Part shown: piece after piece, positions 1 to 6,870 of the stretch
Layout of the letters: every line of letters starts with the position of its first letter
Numbering within the stretch: the stretch's first letter is position 1
Assembly: GCA_035315685.1 (NCBI GenBank)
Contig: DATFXR010000354.1
Span: 1 to 10,062, forward strand
From: QHWK01 sp035315685
GTDB lineage: Bacteria > Acidobacteriota > Vicinamibacteria > Vicinamibacterales > CAVVIG01
DNA: 10,062 nt
Direction of reading: 5' to 3'
Program-made: the position numbers and the translations under genes
Notes under the pieces: generated by a model
The model's database searches: none
Seen by the model: only the letters and a program-made list of their open reading frames with translations
Told to the model about the DNA's origin: nothing

Positions 1-276
1 ATCTTCGACGAGCCGACGCGCGGCGTGGACGTCGGCGCCAAGGTCGAGATCTACAACCTGATGAATCGCCTCACCGCGCAGGGCGCGGGCATCATCATGA
101 TCTCGTCCGAGCTGCCGGAGCTTCTCGGCATGAGCGATCGCCTTCTGGTGATGCACCGTGGCCGGATTCAGACGGTGCTCGAGCACGACGCTGCGACCGA
201 GGAGCGCGTGGTCAGCGCGGCGCTGGGACTCGGCGCCGCGGACGATCGTGGGACGTCGCACGGAGTCGTGGGGTGA
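1..276 (+). CDS. Sugar/polyol ABC transporter ATP-binding protein, CUT2 (RbsA/MglA-like), C-terminal fragment
   Basis: Only the last 91 residues are in the window; the reading frame is open from base 1 and ends with TGA at 274-276. The fragment opens with the Walker B and D-loop region (IFDEPTRGVDVGAK). It then has the ISSELPELLGMSDR segment typical of the second nucleotide-binding domain of double-ATPase CUT2 proteins such as RbsA, MglA and AraG, where SSE replaces the usual switch histidine. A short C-terminal tail follows. In this family the protein hydrolyses ATP on the cytoplasmic face to drive import by an RbsC-type permease, and the next gene is exactly that. The stop overlaps the GTG start of the permease gene by four bases, so the two are probably translationally coupled. 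The Walker A, the signature motif and the whole first ATPase domain lie to the left of the window. Family assignment is secure; substrate is inferred from neighbours. Confidence 0.93.
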   Translation: MFDEPTRGVDVGAKVEIYNLMNRLTAQGAGIIMISSELPELLGMSDRLLVMHRGRIQTVLEHDAATEERVVSAALGLGAADDRGTSHGVVG

Positions 277-1202
277 ACCCGGCCAGACAGTTCGGCACGC
301 TCATCGGCCTCCTCGTCTTGTGCGTCATCCTCTGGATCCTCAGTCCCTTCTTTCTGACCGTCTCGAACCTGCTCAACGTCGCCGAGCAGACGAGCATCAA
401 CGCCATCGTCGCGGTCGGAATGACGTTCGTGATTCTCTCGGGCGGCATCGATCTCTCCGTCGGTTCGATCGTCGCGCTCGCAGGGGTTGTCCTCGGCCTG
501 GCGCTGCGCGGCGATCAACCGCTGGCGCTGGCGTTGTTCGTGGCGCTCGTCGCCGGGGCGATCTGCGGCCTGGCGAACGGCATGCTCGTCAGCCTCGGCG
601 GCTTGCCGCCGTTCATCGTCACGCTCGGAACGATGAGCATCGCGCGCGGCGCCGCACTGCTCGTCACCGAGGGCCGGCCGATCTCCGGCTTCGCGGCGTC
701 GTTCCGCCTGTTCGCGACCGGCCGTGTCGGCTTCGTGCCCGCGCCGGTGATCGCGACCGCCCTGGTATACCTCATCGCGCATCTCGCGCTGACCCGGACC
801 ACGTTCGGGCGCTACGTCTACGCGATCGGCGGCAACGAGGAAGCGACGCGGCTGTCAGGCGTCGCCATCCCGTTCCACAAGACGATGATCTACGTGGTGT
901 CCGGCCTGACGGCCGCCATTGCGGCGGTGATCCTGACCGCGCGGCTCAACTCGGCGCAGCCGATTGCGGGCATGATGTACGAGCTCGACGCGATTGCCGC
1001 GACGGTGATCGGCGGCACGAGCCTGATGGGCGGAGAGGGTACGCTCGCAGGGACGCTCGTCGGCGCGCTGATCATGGGCGTTCTTCGCAACGGGCTGAAC
1101 CTGCTCGGGGTGTCGTCGTTTCTGCAGCAGATCGTCATCGGCGCCGTCATCGTCGTTGCGGTGTTGCTGGATACGATGTTGAAAAGGAAGCACGCGGTTT
1201 AG
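273..1202 (+). CDS. CUT2-type ABC transporter permease (RbsC-like)
   Basis: A 309-residue integral membrane protein of normal length for RbsC-type permeases. Family landmarks are visible in order: GMTFVILSGGIDLSVGS at about residues 49-65, the NGxLVSxGGLPPFIVTLGTM region at 102-121, the TTFGRYVYAIGGNEEATRLSGV region at 176-197 (cytoplasmic loop facing the ATPase), ATVIGGTSLMGGEGT at 243-257, and a C-terminal GALIMGVLRNGLNLLGVSSF region. Hydrophobic stretches account for most of the rest. A homodimer normally forms the channel in this family. The GTG start at 273 is supported by GGAG at 262-265, seven bases upstream, and by the GTGA overlap with the ATPase stop. It should work with the ATPase before it and the binding protein after it. 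Substrate cannot be read from the permease; the downstream inositol-dehydrogenase-like gene points to a polyol. Confidence 0.95.
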   Translation: MNPARQFGTLIGLLVLCVILWILSPFFLTVSNLLNVAEQTSINAIVAVGMTFVILSGGIDLSVGSIVALAGVVLGLALRGDQPLALALFVALVAGAICGLANGMLVSLGGLPPFIVTLGTMSIARGAALLVTEGRPISGFAASFRLFATGRVGFVPAPVIATALVYLIAHLALTRTTFGRYVYAIGGNEEATRLSGVAIPFHKTMIYVVSGLTAAIAAVILTARLNSAQPIAGMMYELDAIAATVIGGTSLMGGEGTLAGTLVGALIMGVLRNGLNLLGVSSFLQQIVIGAVIVVAVLLDTMLKRKHAV

Positions 1203-1282
1203 ATCGCCACGGGACCCGCCGCGCGTCGTCGCACGTCGCGGCGCGGACGGCCTGAAGCCGGGCGGCCGTGGTCGGAGTGCAC
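1203..1282 (+). other. 80-base gap inside the CUT2 operon with weak stem candidates
   Basis: This is the only real gap in the + strand operon and it lies directly before the binding-protein gene. Two short perfect stems can be drawn: CGCCGCG at 1217-1223 with CGCGGCG at 1237-1243 (13-base loop), and ACGGCC at 1247-1252 with GGCCGT at 1264-1269 (11-base loop). The second ends five bases before the ribosome binding site. In many sugar operons a stem at this point stabilises or separates the binding-protein mRNA, which needs higher expression. In DNA this GC-rich such stems also arise by chance, so a role is only a suggestion. There is no U-run, so it is not a typical intrinsic terminator. Confidence 0.25.
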
Positions 1283-2224
1283 ATGAAGAACGCAGTCGCT
1301 GTCATCGCCGCGTGTGCCGCTCTCTCTGCCGCATGCAATCGTGCGCCGTCGCAAGGGGCCGGTGGCAAGCCAACCGTGGCGCTAGTACTGAAGACGCTCA
1401 ATCACCCGTTCTTCGTCGACATGCGGCGTGGCGCGCAGGAAGCCGCGGACCGGCTCGGCGTGACGCTGCAGGTGCAGGCGGCGGAGCGTGAAATCGACGT
1501 CGAGAAACAGATGCAGATCGTCGAGAACCTGATCCAGACCGGCATCCAGGCGCTCGCGATCACGCCCAGCGGCTCTCGGGAGATCGTGTCGGCGCTCGTG
1601 AAGGCGCGCGACGCCAGGGTGCCGATCATCGTCGTCGACACGCGGCTCGATCCGAAGGCTGCGGCGGACGCGGGAGTGCGCGGGGAAACATTCGTCGGCT
1701 CCGACAACTATGAAGGCGGCCGGCTCGCCGGCGAGTTCATGGTCAAGGCGACCGGCGGCAAAGCGCATGTCGGCATCCTCGAAGGCATTCCCGGTCACGA
1801 GACCGGCGACTCGCGGCTGCGCGGATTTCGCGACGCGGTCAAAGGCTCGCCAGGCATCACCATCGCCGCGTCGCAGCCGGCCAACTGGGAGCGCGACCAG
1901 GGATTCAACGTGTTCCAGAACATGCTGCAGGCCCATCCGGACATCGACAGCGTGTTCGCGTGCAGCGACCTGATGGCGCTCGGCGCGCTCGAGGCGATCT
2001 CGGCGGCGCACCGCACCGGCACGATCAAGGTCGTCGGCTTCGACGCGCTCGACGACGCGAAGAAAGCGATCGCGGCCGGCGCGATGGAGGCGTCGGTGGC
2101 GCAGTTCCCGGCGGAAATGGGACGCGCGGCGATCGAAAGCGCCGTGCGGGTGATTCATGGCGAGAAGCTCCCGGAAGACATCAAGGTGAAGCTGGAGCTC
2201 GTGACCAGGGACAACGCGAAATGA
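1283..2224 (+). CDS. Periplasmic sugar/polyol-binding protein of CUT2 ABC transporter, putative lipoprotein
   Basis: A 313-residue type I periplasmic binding protein (ribose/galactose/inositol class, Peripla_BP_4-like). The mature part starts with KPTVALVLKTLNHPFF, the usual first strand and ligand-binding loop. It continues with DVEKQMQIVENLIQTGIQAL (about 73-92), VPIIVVDTRL, the hinge segment GILEGIPGHETGDSRLRGF, and VFACSDLMALGALEA. It delivers ligand to the permease encoded just upstream. The N-terminus is a short hydrophobic signal with Cys at residues 11 and 18. LSAAC ending at Cys18 is the more likely lipidation site by length, although Ser at -3 is not ideal, so lipoprotein status is probable rather than certain. 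I chose ATG at 1283 over an in-frame GTG at 1268 because GGAG at 1274-1277 lies five bases before it and the signal peptide is then normal. The stop overlaps the next start (ATGA at 2221-2224). Confidence 0.93.
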   Translation: MKNAVAVIAACAALSAACNRAPSQGAGGKPTVALVLKTLNHPFFVDMRRGAQEAADRLGVTLQVQAAEREIDVEKQMQIVENLIQTGIQALAITPSGSREIVSALVKARDARVPIIVVDTRLDPKAAADAGVRGETFVGSDNYEGGRLAGEFMVKATGGKAHVGILEGIPGHETGDSRLRGFRDAVKGSPGITIAASQPANWERDQGFNVFQNMLQAHPDIDSVFACSDLMALGALEAISAAHRTGTIKVVGFDALDDAKKAIAAGAMEASVAQFPAEMGRAAIESAVRVIHGEKLPEDIKVKLELVTRDNAK

Positions 2225-3234
2225 CCCGTCTCAACGTCGGTTTGATTGGCCTCGGTCGCCTCGGCCGGGTCTACGCGCGCGATCTCTCGGGCCGGATTCC
2301 CGAAACGCGCCTGGTCGCCGTCGCGGATCCGGTCGGCGCGCTGGCGCAGGAAGTCGCGGCCGAGTGCGATGTGGCGAAGCGCTACGCCGAGCCAGCGGCG
2401 CTCATCGGCGATCCGTCGGTCGATGCGGTCGTAATCGTCAGCCCGACTCACACGCACCGCGATCTCGTGGGCGCGACCGCCGGCCGGCGGAAGCCGACGT
2501 TCTGCGAGAAGCCGCCCGCACTCGCGCTGGACGAGGTGGCGGCGATGCAGTCGGCGATCGCCGCCGCCGGCGTGTTCTTTCAAATGGGGTTCATGCGGCG
2601 CTTCGACGCAGGCTACCTGGCCGCGAAAAAACAGATAGACGCGGGCCGCATCGGCACGCCGCTGCTGTTCAAGGCGACATCGCGCGATCCGTTCCGCCCG
2701 AGTCTCGAGTACGCGAACCCGAAGAGCAGCGGCGGGATGCTGATCGACATGGGTATCCACGACTTCGATCTGGCGCGATGGTTCATGGGTGACGTGCGAT
2801 CGGTGTCCGCGATCGGCGCGACGATCGCGTATCCGGAGCTTGCGACCGTCGGCGACATCGACAACGCCGTCGCCAGCCTCGCCTTCGCGAGCGGCAAGCT
2901 TGGCGTGGTCGATCTGAGCCGGAGCGGCATCTACGGCTACGACATCTCGACGGAAATTCTCGGGTCGGAAGGCACGCTGAAGATCGGTTACCTGCGCGAG
3001 ACGCCGGTGATGCTGCTGACCAAGAACTGCGTTGCGCACGACACGGTGCCGTATTTCATGGAGCGCTTTCGCGACGCCTATACGGCGCAGCTGCAGAACT
3101 TCGCGCAGAACGTGCTGCAGGGCCGCCCCGCGCCGATCACGATCGAGGACGGGATGGAGGCGCTGCGGATCGGCGTCGCCGCCACGCGTGCGCAGCAGAC
3201 GGGGTCGACAATCACGGTCGCGGGCGTGACGTAG
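2221..3234 (+). CDS. iolG: Gfo/Idh/MocA-family NAD-dependent dehydrogenase, probable myo-inositol 2-dehydrogenase
   Basis: A 337-residue two-domain oxidoreductase of the usual family length. The Rossmann domain starts with GLIGLGRLG (residues 7-15). Asp36 ends the second strand, which favours NAD over NADP. The EKP motif is at 96-98. The segment QMGFMRRFDAGYLAAKK (121-137) and SGGMLIDMGIHDFDLARWF (170-188) closely match the IolG subfamily. By comparison with Bacillus IolG, the catalytic trio would be Lys97, Asp176 and His180, all present. IolG oxidises myo-inositol to scyllo-inosose in the cytoplasm as the first step of inositol catabolism. The ATG start overlaps the binding-protein stop by four bases, with AGGG ten bases upstream at 2207-2210. 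It is the last gene of the operon, so the transporter probably brings in its substrate. Related family members oxidise other cyclitols or sugars, so the exact substrate is not proven. Confidence 0.83.
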   Translation: MTRLNVGLIGLGRLGRVYARDLSGRIPETRLVAVADPVGALAQEVAAECDVAKRYAEPAALIGDPSVDAVVIVSPTHTHRDLVGATAGRRKPTFCEKPPALALDEVAAMQSAIAAAGVFFQMGFMRRFDAGYLAAKKQIDAGRIGTPLLFKATSRDPFRPSLEYANPKSSGGMLIDMGIHDFDLARWFMGDVRSVSAIGATIAYPELATVGDIDNAVASLAFASGKLGVVDLSRSGIYGYDISTEILGSEGTLKIGYLRETPVMLLTKNCVAHDTVPYFMERFRDAYTAQLQNFAQNVLQGRPAPITIEDGMEALRIGVAATRAQQTGSTITVAGVT

Positions 3235-3240
3235 CGCGAA

Positions 3241-3305
3241 GGCTTCAGCCGAGCAACCGACGATCGGCGCCGGCTGTCGCCGCCGCTCACGGTCCGGCTG
3301 AAGCC
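3241..3305. repeat. Long-spaced 11-bp inverted repeat plus 13-bp direct repeat between convergent operons
   Basis: GGCTTCAGCCG at 3241-3251 is the exact reverse complement of CGGCTGAAGCC at 3295-3305, enclosing 43 bases. A 13-bp direct repeat, TCACGGTCCGGCT, occurs at 3287-3299 and again at 3319-3331, where the second copy forms the left arm of the compact hairpin described separately. The layout looks like two or three copies of one small intergenic element, with a core of CCGGCT-two bases-AGCC, in different states of completeness. It starts seven bases after the stop of the dehydrogenase gene on the + strand. Confidence 0.7.
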
Positions 3306-3316
3306 CGACATACGAT

Positions 3317-3348
3317 GATCACGGTCCGGCTTTAGCCGGACCGTGGTC
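3317..3348. terminator. Strong hairpin palindrome between convergent genes; possible bidirectional terminator
   Basis: CACGGTCCGGCT at 3320-3331 and AGCCGGACCGTG at 3334-3345 are perfect 12-bp inverted arms separated by two bases. The stem extends to 3317 and 3348 with one G-T style wobble (3319/3346). It lies between the ends of two converging operons, where a two-way terminator or mRNA-end-protecting structure is expected. Neither side has a T-run, so a classical rho-independent terminator is not shown. A REP-like repeated element is equally possible, given the second partial copy 32 bases to the left. The TAA stop codon of the mannosidase gene (3334-3332, - strand) lies at the tip of this hairpin. 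Confidence 0.6.
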
Positions 3349-6031
3349 TCGGCACGATCTCGATCGTCCCGATCTGGTGCGGCCCGAGCGCGATCGGAAT
3401 CGCACCATCGTGGATCGGCAACTCCGATTGGCGCTCTTCCAGCAGGTTGACGGCGAACGCGCGCTCCACGGGCGCATCGACGACAATCATTCCGCGCGCC
3501 TCGCCGTCGTCCGGGTTGAACAATCGTACGATGACGGTCGCGCGATTCTCGGCCTGCTTCAGCGCACTCAACACGGCGCCACCAGCGATCCAATCGATGC
3601 GCATGAACGAACGGGCCAGCGGCGCTGTGCCGGATGGTGCTCGGACCGCGACGACGCGCGGCGGAAGGTTGTGCGCGCGGGCGCTGGCGATCAGCGAGCC
3701 CGCCGATCGCGCGCCGCCGCGCGGCTGGAAGGCGACTTCGAATCGATGAACGCCGTGGCATTGCGCCCCTGGCGTCGCCACCGGCGGACCCGCGTGCCCG
3801 GACGGCCGCGTCATGAGATCGTTGCGCGACAGGTCGCCGACGGCACGGATCAAGGTCAGCGCAATCGACGGCTCACCCTCCAGAATCTCGTATTCCATCA
3901 ACCCTTTCGCGATGAGTGTCGCTCCCGCGGCGGAATCGCCCGCGTCCACCACCGAGATCACGGGCGCACTGCTGACCGGCGCTTCGTTCGTGATGGTGTC
4001 GGGCACCCGCTGGCGCGCCGGTCTGGTGACGACATCGAACGCCGTGTCGGCGCGCGCAGTGGCGACGCGCGCCGAACCGGTCGGGACGATCAGCCGCAGC
4101 CGATGATCGGACGCCCGGTTGTCGACGACGACCGTGAACGCGACGCGCGGAGAGGCCCTGTCGAGCGTGGCCTCGATGGTCACGCGCACGGGCACCGTCT
4201 CGCTCGCGCGTCTCGAGCGATCGGCAGTGGCGCCACGAGGCACTGGTAGCTCGAGATCGGTCCGCAGTGTCGCGCGGAGCGGGCCCTCGACGAGCCGAGC
4301 GATGCTCGTTACTCGTGCGTCAGCGTTCGTCAACCGACCATCAATGGTCGGTGGGCAGTAGTTGTACTCGTCGCCAACGTCGCCGGCGTTCTCGAGCGCC
4401 GCGACGCGGTGATAGACGGCGCCAGTTCTTCTGTCAACCACTTCGAATGTCCCGTCGCGATTGGCAGCGACGGCCAGGTGCTCGTTTTCGATCGCACCGA
4501 CCTGCGGCTCGCACGGGGTCGCAGCTGATTGCTCCGAGACGAGGAAGTCGAACGCGGCATACCCGCAGGCCGGCAGCGACGGCGCCCACCACACGGCGTG
4601 GATACGGCGAGCGTGCAGCGCCCAGGGCGTCTCGTAGCGGCTCATCTCGTGATGGATGACGTCTCGCTCGCCGAGGATCTGAAAGTCGACCGGTGCACCG
4701 TCGGCCGTGCGCACGGCGGCAATCGTCGCCGTCCGAGGCCAGAACGTCACCGGCCGATCGAGTGCCCCTGCGTCGACCGTTCGCCACGGTTCGGCGCTCT
4801 CGATCGGCAGGTCGATGAATCCCTCGACGACCTGCTGGCGTTCCACTGAATCGGTGTTGACGGCGATCATCCGGATTGCGCCGGCCGGCGCCGGCGCAAC
4901 CGAGTCTGCGACCGCATCGAGCGATGTCTGGACAACCGCCGCCGCGACTTGTCGCGCGCGCGCGAAGCGCGTCATGTTCTCCTCGTGCACGGCGTCGATG
5001 CTGCAACCGCAGATGCTGTCATGCGGATGATTCTGCAGCAGCGTCTTCCAGGCGTGGCGAAGCTCACCGGCAGGATACCGTGAGACCGAAGCGATGGATG
5101 CGAACAACGCGAGCGGCTCCGCGTACGACTCGAGCAGCGCCTCGACGTCCGCGTTCTGCTGCTTCAGATAGACGCGAGCGGAGAGGACGCCGGGGAGCAG
5201 ATTTGCGTAGTCAGTGCCGCCGCGCAGTTCACCAGCGACGGTCTCGAGCGGTGGGTGGCCGGTCTCGACGGCTGCGCGCACGGCCGCCACGTACGCCGGC
5301 AGCGTCGAGTGATGCGCGCGCTGATCGGGCTGCGCCGACAGCCGCTCGATGAGCCCGGGGATCGCGCCGTGCGGCTCTACGTGATCGACCCCGTTCATCA
5401 GCAGCGCCTGGCCGGTGCGCGTGCGCGCGCGCTCGTAGCCGACCTTCTCCGCGGCGCGCGCCATCATCGCGCCGGGATCGAAGACGAGGCGCGTCGCGTT
5501 GCAGTAGCCCTCGGGCGGCAGGTGCATCATCAGCACACGCGAGCCGTCCGGCGCCGTCCACCAGTACTCGGCGTCGCGCCCGCCGAACCCGCGCCAGAGG
5601 ATCGTGTTGTCGAGCCCGACCTGCCGCCAGATCTGCGGCATCTGGCCAACATGCCCGAAGAGATCCGGCAGGTACCCGACCGGCATCGGCGATCCGAACT
5701 CCCTCGAGAGGCGATGACCGCGAAGGAGGTTCCGAACGAGAGACTCGCCGCTGACCAGGAACTCATCGGGCATCACGTACCAGGGACCGATCAGAATGCG
5801 GCCGGCTGCGATGGCCGCGCGCAGCCGCGGCTCCTGCTCGGGGCGGATCTCCAGGTAGTCCTCGAGGACAATCGTCTGGCCGTCGAGGTGGAAGTACCTG
5901 TAGGAGGGATCTGAATCGAGAAGATCGAGCAGCCGATCGATCAGTGCGATCAGGCGAAAACGAAACTGCTCGTGCGTGAGGTACCACTCGCGATCCCAGT
6001 GCGTATGCGAGACGACGTGGATGTCGAGCAT
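3332..6031 (-). CDS. GH38-family alpha-mannosidase, cytoplasmic
   Basis: An 899-residue glycoside hydrolase family 38 enzyme, near the usual bacterial length. HTHWDREW at residues 9-16 gives the Zn ligands His11 and Asp13. GYLPDLFGHVGQMPQIW at 119-135 holds the likely nucleophile Asp123. MNGVDHVEPHG at 212-222 is conserved. The NHPHDSICGCSID segment at 334-346 gives the third Zn-binding histidine (His337). A helical middle domain follows the catalytic domain, and a beta-rich GH38 C-terminal domain fills the second half. There is no signal peptide, so it should act in the cytoplasm, releasing mannose from alpha-mannosides imported by the two transporter genes upstream; the gap to the permease gene is 20 bases. 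The start is set at ATG 6031 because the frame is open further upstream but GH38 homology begins immediately here; the ribosome binding site is weak. The last codons and the TAA stop lie in the intergenic hairpin. Linkage specificity (alpha-1,2/1,3/1,6 or mannosylglycerate) is not readable. Confidence 0.93.
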   Translation of the reverse strand: MLDIHVVSHTHWDREWYLTHEQFRFRLIALIDRLLDLLDSDPSYRYFHLDGQTIVLEDYLEIRPEQEPRLRAAIAAGRILIGPWYVMPDEFLVSGESLVRNLLRGHRLSREFGSPMPVGYLPDLFGHVGQMPQIWRQVGLDNTILWRGFGGRDAEYWWTAPDGSRVLMMHLPPEGYCNATRLVFDPGAMMARAAEKVGYERARTRTGQALLMNGVDHVEPHGAIPGLIERLSAQPDQRAHHSTLPAYVAAVRAAVETGHPPLETVAGELRGGTDYANLLPGVLSARVYLKQQNADVEALLESYAEPLALFASIASVSRYPAGELRHAWKTLLQNHPHDSICGCSIDAVHEENMTRFARARQVAAAVVQTSLDAVADSVAPAPAGAIRMIAVNTDSVERQQVVEGFIDLPIESAEPWRTVDAGALDRPVTFWPRTATIAAVRTADGAPVDFQILGERDVIHHEMSRYETPWALHARRIHAVWWAPSLPACGYAAFDFLVSEQSAATPCEPQVGAIENEHLAVAANRDGTFEVVDRRTGAVYHRVAALENAGDVGDEYNYCPPTIDGRLTNADARVTSIARLVEGPLRATLRTDLELPVPRGATADRSRRASETVPVRVTIEATLDRASPRVAFTVVVDNRASDHRLRLIVPTGSARVATARADTAFDVVTRPARQRVPDTITNEAPVSSAPVISVVDAGDSAAGATLIAKGLMEYEILEGEPSIALTLIRAVGDLSRNDLMTRPSGHAGPPVATPGAQCHGVHRFEVAFQPRGGARSAGSLIASARAHNLPPRVVAVRAPSGTAPLARSFMRIDWIAGGAVLSALKQAENRATVIVRLFNPDDGEARGMIVVDAPVERAFAVNLLEERQSELPIHDGAIPIALGPHQIGTIEIVPRPRSG

Positions 6032-6051
6032 GGTGGACGTCGACCTGGCGT

Positions 6052-6870
6052 TCAACCCTTGATGGCGCCGGCAGTCAGGCCGGCGACGAACAACCGCTGG
6101 AGAAACACGAAGGCGGCAATCACCGGCACGAGCGCGATGAAGCTGGCCGCCGCCAGCAGCTGCCAGTCCGTATCGTAGGCACTCTGAAAGCTGAAGAGGC
6201 CGAGCGGCATCGTGAATCGTTCCTGCGAGTCGAGCAGCACCAGGGCCAGGCAGAACTCGGACCAGTAGGCGGCGAGGTTGAAGACGGCCGCGGCGCCGAG
6301 CCCTGGCGCGATAATCGGCAGCACGATCGTCCACAGCGTCCGCGCGCGTGACGCTCCGTCGAGCCGGGCCGCTTCGAAGAGCGATGGCGGCACGGCGTCG
6401 AAGAAATTCTTCAGCACCCAGACCGTGAACGGCACCTGCATGGCGGCATAGACGAGAATCAGGCCGGCGCGCGTGTCGATCAGGCCGAGCCGCTCGACGA
6501 CGCCGTAGATCGGCACGAGCAGAATCACCGGCGAGATCATCTGCGCGGCGAGCAGCGCGGCGAGCAGCGGTCGGCGCGCGGCGAAACGCTCCTGCGAGAG
6601 GACGTACGCTGCCGGAATCGAGACGGCCAGCGTCGCGACTGCAGCCGCCACGGCGACGATCGCGCTGTTCCACAGGTACCACGGCACCTGTGTCCGGGTG
6701 AGTGCGAAGTCGTAGTTGGCGAGCGATGCACCGCGGGGAATCCAGCGCGGCGGATATTCGTACACGGCTGCCTTGCTCTTGAGCGACAGCGACAACAGCC
6801 ACAGCTGCGGCAGCAGAAAGATCGCTGCCACGACGGCGAGCGGCGCCACCAGTGCCGGTCGCCTACGCAT
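6052..6870 (-). CDS. CUT1-type ABC sugar transporter permease (MalG/UgpE-like)
   Basis: A 272-residue inner-membrane permease with about six hydrophobic segments, the first at roughly residues 6-30. The EAA loop that docks the ATPase is at 166-189 (EAARLDGASRARTLWTIVLP, then IIAP). The C-terminus AGLTAGAIKG is the conserved MalG-type tail. It would pair with the permease half of the fused protein encoded upstream to form the heterodimeric channel of a carbohydrate uptake (CUT1) importer. ATG at 6870 lies inside the end of the fusion gene: the two genes overlap by eight bases (6863-6870), which implies coupled translation. The mannosidase gene follows after 20 bases, so an alpha-mannoside is the most economical substrate guess. 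No cognate ATPase is encoded in the window. Confidence 0.95.
   Translation of the reverse strand: MRRRPALVAPLAVVAAIFLLPQLWLLSLSLKSKAAVYEYPPRWIPRGASLANYDFALTRTQVPWYLWNSAIVAVAAAVATLAVSIPAAYVLSQERFAARRPLLAALLAAQMISPVILLVPIYGVVERLGLIDTRAGLILVYAAMQVPFTVWVLKNFFDAVPPSLFEAARLDGASRARTLWTIVLPIIAPGLGAAAVFNLAAYWSEFCLALVLLDSQERFTMPLGLFSFQSAYDTDWQLLAAASFIALVPVIAAFVFLQRLFVAGLTAGAIKG

Noticed and set aside
158..1255. 365-residue open frame on the + strand over the RbsC-like permease
   Set aside because: Arg-rich shadow frame with no recognisable domain, wholly contradicted by the permease reading frame.
1960..2220. N-terminal extension of the dehydrogenase frame
   Set aside because: It overlaps the binding-protein gene in another frame; the Rossmann fold begins right after the ATG at 2221, which also forms the ATGA overlap.
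6032..6802. N-terminal extension of the mannosidase frame to an upstream ATG
   Set aside because: The extension lies inside the MalG-like permease in a different frame and is low-complexity Arg/Ala; GH38 similarity begins at the ATG at 6031.
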